From JAOUEA01 sp963719165 (GTDB taxonomy: Bacteria > Actinomycetota > UBA4738 > HRBIN12), in the NCBI GenBank assembly GCA_963719165.1, contig CAVRAV010000001.1, positions 1,860,001 through 1,924,000 on the forward strand: a stretch of 64,000 nucleotides of DNA, given 5' to 3'. Position 1 is the first letter of the stretch. Every line of letters begins with the position of its first letter. A program made the position numbers and the translations under genes. This document shows positions 59,379 through 64,000 of the stretch, in pieces. Below the pieces are notes generated by a model that was not told the origin of the DNA, made no database searches, and worked only from the letters and a program-made list of their open reading frames with translations.

Positions 59379-60407
59379 ATGACGACGTCATGGTCACCAC
59401 CCACGGAACCCGCGCCGTCCGACGGCCCATTGGTGGACTCCTTCGGGCGCGTCGCCGATGACCTGCGGGTTTCCGTTACGGATCGGTGCAATTTCCGGTG
59501 TACGTACTGCATGCCCGCAGAGGGCCTCGCCTGGCTGCCCAAGGAGGAGATCCTCACGTTCGAGGAGCTCACGCGGCTCCTGGGGATCTTCGTGGGTTTA
59601 GGGGTGCGATCGATCAAGGTCACGGGGGGAGAGCCAACCGTCCGGGCCGATCTCCCCACGCTCGTGCGGATGTTCCGCGGCGTCGGATCGGAGCTGGACA
59701 TCTCCATCACCACCAACGGGGTGCTCCTGGATCGGCTCGCCTCACCGCTGGCCGAGGCCGGCGTGGACCGTGCCACCGTGTCCTGCGACTCGCTCATGCG
59801 GCATCGGTTCGCCGAGATGACCAGGCGCGACGCCCTGGAGAAGGTGCTGAGCGGCCTCAAGGCCGCCGTCGCCGCCGGGCTCACGCCCGTGAAGATCAAC
59901 ACGGTCGTGATCGGCGGCACGAACGACGACGAGGTGGTCGCGTTCGCCAGGTGGGCCCGCGAGACCGGGTTCGAGGTCCGTTTCATCGAGTACATGCCGC
60001 TCGATGCCGAGCACAAGTGGGAGCGCGAGAAGGTGGTCCCCGCCCAACGGATCCTCGATGCCGTCGACGCCGCCTACCCCTTGCGAGCCACGTCCCACGG
60101 GGTGGAACCGGCGGCGTCCTACGGCTTCGCGGACGGCGCCCCGGGTGGGATCGGCGTGATCGCGAGCGTGACGAAGCCGTTCTGCGATACGTGTAACCGT
60201 CTCCGGCTCACGGCCGAGGGCCAGATGCGATCGTGCCTGTTCTCGCTGGAGGAAACGGACCTCCGGGGCCCGATGCGCGCGGGGGCCTCCGATCAGGATC
60301 TCGCAGGCCTCATGCGCGCGAACGTCTGGGCCAAGTGGTCCGGGCACCGCATCAACCACCCGGACTTCGTCCAGCCCGAGCGCAGCATGTCGATGATCGG
60401 CGGGTAG
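59379..60407 (+). CDS. moaA: GTP 3',8-cyclase
   Basis: A 342-residue radical SAM enzyme. The N-terminal cluster motif CNFRCTYC has Cys37, Cys41 and Cys44; VTGGEPTVRADL, the SAM-binding GGE region, follows. The C-terminal second cluster is in CDTCNRLRLTAEGQMRSCLF, and the chain ends in the double Gly (SMSMIGG) that is needed for GTP cyclisation. It makes the first intermediate of molybdenum cofactor. It is transcribed with the DUF6457-like gene, 34 bp upstream, and ends before a strong hairpin. Confidence 0.93.
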   Translation: MTTSWSPPTEPAPSDGPLVDSFGRVADDLRVSVTDRCNFRCTYCMPAEGLAWLPKEEILTFEELTRLLGIFVGLGVRSIKVTGGEPTVRADLPTLVRMFRGVGSELDISITTNGVLLDRLASPLAEAGVDRATVSCDSLMRHRFAEMTRRDALEKVLSGLKAAVAAGLTPVKINTVVIGGTNDDEVVAFARWARETGFEVRFIEYMPLDAEHKWEREKVVPAQRILDAVDAAYPLRATSHGVEPAASYGFADGAPGGIGVIASVTKPFCDTCNRLRLTAEGQMRSCLFSLEETDLRGPMRAGASDQDLAGLMRANVWAKWSGHRINHPDFVQPERSMSMIGG

Positions 60408-60503
60408 TCGGTCGGGCTGTTCCCCGACCCGCCCCCCGCCGGCCACCCCTTGTTCATGCGGGCCTGGCAACCTGAAACGCGAGAGGACGCGCCCCCTCTC
60501 CTG

Positions 60504-60536
60504 CGCAGGGAGCCGGGTTCCGCCCGGCTCCCTGCG
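60504..60536. terminator. Strong hairpin between convergent moaA and S9 peptidase
   Basis: CGCAGGGAGCCGGG and CCCGGCTCCCTGCG form a perfect 14-bp stem around TTCCG. It sits in the 157-bp space between two convergent genes; no U-run follows. It is the best terminator-like structure in the window and would function on both strands. Confidence 0.7.
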
Positions 60537-60564
60537 ACCCCTCTATCGCCGACGACCGCCCGGG

Positions 60565-62523
60565 TCAGGGCGGGTCGCCCAGGTGTTCGATCGCGAGCCG
60601 CGGGATGTCGCCGTCGGGCTCGAACCCCAGGATCTGTGCGTAGAAGGAAAGCTCCGCCTCGTACGAGGCCCGGATCGTCTCGGCCGCCCGGAACCCGTGC
60701 TGCTCGCCCTCGAACAGGAGGTAGGCGTGCGGCAGACCCTTGGCCTCCAGCGCCTCGACCATCACCTCCGCTTGCGCGGGAGGCACGACCTCGTCCTCGG
60801 CGCCCTGCAGCACCAGCATGGGCGTGGAGATCCGATCGACGAAATGGATCGGAGATCGGGCACGGTAGCGCTCGACCTCCTGCGGATACGCCCCGATCAG
60901 CGTGTGCTCGTAGCGCGACTCGAACTTATGCGTCCCGCCCGGCTGCGCGAACGGCTCGAGATCGCTGATCCCGAAGTAGCTCGCTCCGGCCGCGTAGTCG
61001 TCCTGGAACGTGAGCGCACACAGCGTCGTGTAGCCGCCGGCGCTGCCGCCGCGGATCAGGAAGCGGTTCGGATCGACGGCTCCCTCGCGGGCGAGAGATC
61101 GCGCTGCGTTGAGGCAATCCTCCATGTCGGTGATGCCCCAGGTGCCGTTCAGCCGTTCGCGATACGCGCGTCCATGACCGGTGCTCCCGCCGTAGTTCAC
61201 GTCCACCACGGCGAACCCGCGGGTGGTCCAGAACTGCTTGGCCAGGTCAAAGATGTTCGTCCGCGACGAGGTGGGGCCGCCGTGGCTCATCACGATCAGC
61301 GGCGGTCGTTCGTCCGCGGGCGCGATCACCTCGGGGTTCGCCGGGGGGTAGAAGTGCGCGTACGCGGTGAGCCCCCCTCCGGTCGGGAACGCGATCGCCC
61401 GCGTGCTGGACACGTAGGAAGCGTCCAGGGTCACCTCGGCGGACTCGCGGAGCACCTCCACGCTCCGGCTCGTGAAGTCCAGGGACACGAGTTGCTCGGG
61501 CAGGGTGGAGGATCCCGCGACGAACGCGATGTGCTCGCCCTCTGCGACCAGATAGGGATAGACGACGGCGGTGTAGGGGAGGTCCAGGTCGATGAGCTCG
61601 CCCGTGCCGGGATCGAGCACCCCCACGTGCTGCACGCCGCTGTCGTCGTACAGGCACGCGATGCGACCGTCTCCCAGGAACGCGTAGGAACTGCCCCCGA
61701 ACACCCAGTGCGGCCAGCCGAATTCGGCATCGGATGGATGGAGGGCATCGACATCGGCGTCGCGCTCGCGATAGAGGTTCCACCAGCCCGTTCGATCGCT
61801 GACGAAGTGGAGCTCGCCCAAAGGACTCCATGCCGGCTGCCAGATCGACTCAGCCCCGTCGGAACCGGCGACCTTCCGTCCGTCGCCAAGGGACCCGTCC
61901 GCGCCAACCTCGGCCACCCACAGCTCGCATCCGTCCCACGGCATCCAGGGAAGGTCCCAGCTGATCCAGGCGAGTTGCGTGCCGCTGGGAGACAGCCGCG
62001 GCGCCGCATAGAAGTCACGACCTTGGGCGATCGCTCGCGGCTCCGCGGTGCCGTCGGTCGCGAGGACCACCAGCTCGTTGACGACCGCATCGTCCTCGTG
62101 ACGCTCCCGCACGCAGATGAGACGCGCCCCGTCGTCGGTCACCCGCGCGTCGGCGTAGCGGTGCCGCCCTTGCGTGTCCGGCGTGATCGGCCGCGGCGGC
62201 TCCCCCGGCACCTGGCGGTACAGGCGCTGGTCCTCGAAGTTGGAGAAGAACACCACGCCGCGATGCATCGCGAACGATCCGCCACCGTACTCGTGCACCT
62301 TCGTGCGCACGTTGAAGCCGCCGGGGGTCACGTCGGTAGGTGAGGACCACGGATCCGAGCGCACGATCACGCCCCGGCCCGCTTCCGCCGGCCGTGACTC
62401 GAGCCACCAGAGGGCTCCGTCCTCGATCCACGGCTCGGCCAGCTCCACGCCGGAGCTCGCGAGCATGGCGGGCGTGATCGGGGACGGCCAGGTGCCGTAG
62501 GCGGCCACGCGCGGCTCGTTCAT
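60565..62523 (-). CDS. S9-family prolyl oligopeptidase-type serine peptidase
   Basis: A 652-residue cytosolic protein. Residues 1-370 form a beta-propeller (repeated short blocks such as ARLICVRERHED and GELHFVSDRTGWWNLYRE). The C-terminal alpha/beta hydrolase has PPLIVMSHGGPTS, the nucleophile in RGGSAGGYTTLCAL (GxSxG), the Asp region GAEDEVVPPAQAE and the His in GEQHGF. It cleaves short peptides, like dipeptidyl or acylaminoacyl peptidases. ATG 62523 overlaps the stop of the methyltransferase gene by 4 bp. It has no signal peptide. Confidence 0.91.
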   Translation of the reverse strand: MNEPRVAAYGTWPSPITPAMLASSGVELAEPWIEDGALWWLESRPAEAGRGVIVRSDPWSSPTDVTPGGFNVRTKVHEYGGGSFAMHRGVVFFSNFEDQRLYRQVPGEPPRPITPDTQGRHRYADARVTDDGARLICVRERHEDDAVVNELVVLATDGTAEPRAIAQGRDFYAAPRLSPSGTQLAWISWDLPWMPWDGCELWVAEVGADGSLGDGRKVAGSDGAESIWQPAWSPLGELHFVSDRTGWWNLYRERDADVDALHPSDAEFGWPHWVFGGSSYAFLGDGRIACLYDDSGVQHVGVLDPGTGELIDLDLPYTAVVYPYLVAEGEHIAFVAGSSTLPEQLVSLDFTSRSVEVLRESAEVTLDASYVSSTRAIAFPTGGGLTAYAHFYPPANPEVIAPADERPPLIVMSHGGPTSSRTNIFDLAKQFWTTRGFAVVDVNYGGSTGHGRAYRERLNGTWGITDMEDCLNAARSLAREGAVDPNRFLIRGGSAGGYTTLCALTFQDDYAAGASYFGISDLEPFAQPGGTHKFESRYEHTLIGAYPQEVERYRARSPIHFVDRISTPMLVLQGAEDEVVPPAQAEVMVEALEAKGLPHAYLLFEGEQHGFRAAETIRASYEAELSFYAQILGFEPDGDIPRLAIEHLGDPP

Positions 62524-63389
62524 CTCGGCCTCCTTCCCACCACGACGCGGGTCACCTTGAGCTCGCCACCCTTCGTGCTCTCGACGTCACGGAACCCCGC
62601 CCGGACCAGGACGCGCTTCACGTCGCGCGCGGCGGCGGGATCCGCCTCGACCAACACCCATCCCTGCCTCGTAAGCCAGGCTGGCCCCTCCTCGGCCGTG
62701 CGGCGAACGAGCTCCATGCCGTCGACGCTTCCGTCCGTGAGCGTGTGCGTCGGCTCGAACGCGCGCACCTCATCGGGAAGATCTTCGACCTCATCCACGG
62801 GAACGTAGGGAGGATGGATCGTGATGACGTCGACGCTTCCTTCGAGCGCATCCGGCAATCCCTCGAAGAGGTCGCCTCGGGCGAAGGACGCCTTCAGCCC
62901 GAGCCGCTTCGCGTTGCGGCGCGCGAGCTTGACGGCGTCGGCCGCCACGTCCGTTCCGTACACGCCGGCCCGAGGCACCCGGTCGGCCACCGCCAACGCC
63001 ACGGCGCCGGACCCCGTCGCGATATCCGCGTGGATGGGTCGCTTCCGCCCCTTGAGCCGACGGATCGCCTGGGTCGCAAGGAACTCCGATGAATGCCGTG
63101 GGATGAACACGCCGGCCTCCGCCAGCACGTCCAGTCCGAGGAACTCGATGGATCCGGTGATCAAGGCGACGGGCTCGCCGCTCGCGCGTCGCTCGATGAG
63201 CTCCATGAACGAACGACGGTCCCGCTCCGGCAACTCCTGCTCACCGCCGGGCTCTTCGCCGAGCACGAAGCCGAGCAGCTCCTCGGACTCGATCCGCTCG
63301 CGGCCCTTCTGCCAGTGGTCGATGGCCGGCGACCCCCGGAGGATCTTCTGCCCTCGGCGGATGGCCTCGTGCGCGTTCACGCGGCGCAT
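62520..63389 (-). CDS. HemK/PrmC-like SAM methyltransferase with HPPY motif
   Basis: A 289-residue protein with an N-terminal helical domain (to about 80), then HADIATGSGAVALAVADRVP, the SAM-binding motif I. The catalytic loop reads IHPPYVP where release-factor glutamine methyltransferases have NPPY; the Asn that binds the glutamine amide is replaced by His. The overall layout (RRASGEPVALITGSIEFLGLDVLAEAGVFIPRH before motif I) is that of PrmC. The substrate may be something other than a Gln side chain, or a different residue may substitute. It is the first gene of a pair with the peptidase and is divergent from groES. Confidence 0.82.
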   Translation of the reverse strand: MRRVNAHEAIRRGQKILRGSPAIDHWQKGRERIESEELLGFVLGEEPGGEQELPERDRRSFMELIERRASGEPVALITGSIEFLGLDVLAEAGVFIPRHSSEFLATQAIRRLKGRKRPIHADIATGSGAVALAVADRVPRAGVYGTDVAADAVKLARRNAKRLGLKASFARGDLFEGLPDALEGSVDVITIHPPYVPVDEVEDLPDEVRAFEPTHTLTDGSVDGMELVRRTAEEGPAWLTRQGWVLVEADPAAARDVKRVLVRAGFRDVESTKGGELKVTRVVVGRRPR

Positions 63390-63408
63390 GGTACCCGCTG
63401 GCGCTCGC

Positions 63409-63414
63409 TACACT
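63409..63414 (+). promoter_or_regulatory. Candidate -10 box of the groES-like gene
   Basis: TACACT ends 6 nt before ATG 63421, with no ribosome binding site in between, so the transcript is probably leaderless. Confidence 0.45.
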
Positions 63415-63420
63415 CGGCGG

Positions 63421-63831
63421 ATGCCCCGCACGACCGATGCCCGATCCCCTGCCGCGCCCTCGAAACCCGCGACGAAGCCGCGAGGCCCCAGGGCCAAGAA
63501 GCCCGCGGCCGTGGCCCCGGATGTGCGGCTCACCGGAGATCGGCTGGTGGTGCGCCTTCCGGGGAACGGCGAGCGCACGTCTTCGGGAGGGCTCCTCATC
63601 CCCGCGACGGCGATGCCGGCGCCAAGGCGCCTGGCGTGGGGCGACGTGGCGCTCACCGGACCTGATGTCCGGGTGGCGAAGCCTGGCGATCAGGTGCTCT
63701 TCCTGCCGTCGTCGGGCCTGGAGGTGGAGCTCGAAGGCGAGGACCTCGTCCTCCTGCGCGAACGGGACGTCCAGGCGGTGCAGACCCCCTCGGACGGTCG
63801 CGCGGACCGCGCGCCCGGCCAGTACCTCTGA
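63421..63831 (+). CDS. GroES-like (Cpn10) protein with basic N-terminal tail
   Basis: A 136-residue protein. The first 35 residues are Pro/Lys/Arg-rich (SKPATKPRGPRAKKPAA). The remainder has the Cpn10 fold order: VRLTGDRLVVRLP, mobile-loop region GERTSSGGLLIPATA, then WGDVALTGPDVRVAKPGDQVLFLPSSGLEVELEGEDLVLLRERDVQAV. It matches the GroES core weakly; the loop is polar where GroES needs hydrophobic residues for docking on GroEL. There is no groEL beside it. It may be a specialised co-chaperone or have another role. Confidence 0.72.
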   Translation: MPRTTDARSPAAPSKPATKPRGPRAKKPAAVAPDVRLTGDRLVVRLPGNGERTSSGGLLIPATAMPAPRRLAWGDVALTGPDVRVAKPGDQVLFLPSSGLEVELEGEDLVLLRERDVQAVQTPSDGRADRAPGQYL

Positions 63832-63838
63832 GCTTGAC

Positions 63839-64000
63839 CTAGCCCGGCACGAACGAGAGCCGGATGCTCCGCACGTCGTTCTCGCGGTTCGGATCGACCA
63901 AGACGACCGATTGCCAGGTCCCGAGCGCCGCCCTCCCACCGATCACGGGGATGATCAACGAGGGCGAAACGAACGCGGGCAGCACATGGTCGCCCCCGTG
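63839..64000 (-). CDS. YjbQ/UPF0047-family protein, C-terminal part (5' end outside window)
   Basis: The last 53 codons read GGDHVLPAFVSPSLIIPVIGG, then RAALGTWQSVVLVDPNREN and LSFVPG before TAG at 63839-63841. ALGTWQS.VLVD is the diagnostic block of the YjbQ family, small trimeric proteins with reported thiamin phosphate synthase-like activity. It is convergent with the groES-like gene with 7 bp between. The N-terminal half is not in the window. Confidence 0.88.
   Translation of the reverse strand, partial: HGGDHVLPAFVSPSLIIPVIGGRAALGTWQSVVLVDPNRENDVRSIRLSFVPG

Overview
The window is a 64 kb stretch of high-GC (about two thirds G+C) bacterial chromosome, densely packed, with short or overlapping gene junctions (ATGA/GTGA overlaps), many GTG/TTG starts, and many genes whose start codon sits 6-9 nt after a TANNNT box with no ribosome binding site (leaderless-type). 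Together with actinobacterial-type small families (DUF3054-like, DUF6457-like, DUF6941-like), this points to an uncultured-type Actinomycetota; I cannot place it to genus. There are no rRNA, tRNA, IS, phage or CRISPR elements that I can see.

Region 1 (1-21 kb) is a methylated-amine island. Going outward from a divergent promoter near 19.3 kb, betA (choline dehydrogenase) runs right. A long leftward series encodes a glycine-betaine ABC transporter (proV, a double-domain permease, proX), an aldehyde dehydrogenase, a dimethylglycine-dehydrogenase-like flavoprotein, a corrinoid protein, a small PF13769 'virulence factor' protein, a methyl-THF:corrinoid methyltransferase, a corrinoid reductive activase, an MttB/MtgB-type methyltransferase without pyrrolysine, and MetF. 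At the left edge a rightward soxBDAG set encodes heterotetrameric sarcosine oxidase. The inferred pathway is choline -> betaine aldehyde -> glycine betaine -> dimethylglycine (corrinoid demethylation) -> sarcosine -> glycine, with every methyl group passed to tetrahydrofolate. A 26-bp unit repeated six times lies between soxB and soxD.

Region 2 (21-38 kb) holds an EamA exporter / acyl-CoA ligase / enoyl-CoA hydratase operon, a polyamine-type locus (flavin amine oxidase, potDBC, potA, MFS carrier, aldehyde dehydrogenase), an atypical SDR divergent from an alpha/beta hydrolase with start codons 9 bp apart, small membrane proteins, a polysaccharide deacetylase, a DCC-family protein carrying a degenerate 12-bp repeat, and an AlkD-like DNA glycosylase.

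Region 3 (38-64 kb) holds an MMPL transporter and its divergent TetR regulator with a clear operator, kbl and tdh (threonine to glycine), two PAS-GGDEF-EAL proteins flanking a DEAD-box helicase and transketolase, a KamA-type aminomutase, two secreted hydrolases (phosphoesterase, sulfatase), a molybdenum-cofactor set (MogA-XdhC fusion, a DUF6457-like protein, MoaA), an S9 peptidase, a HemK-like methyltransferase, a GroES-like protein and the edge of yjbQ.

Four genes (stress protein, potD, kbl, second GGDEF-EAL) are each broken by exactly one extra base. Removing that base gives a full-length family member in every case, which suggests residual sequence errors more than true decay.
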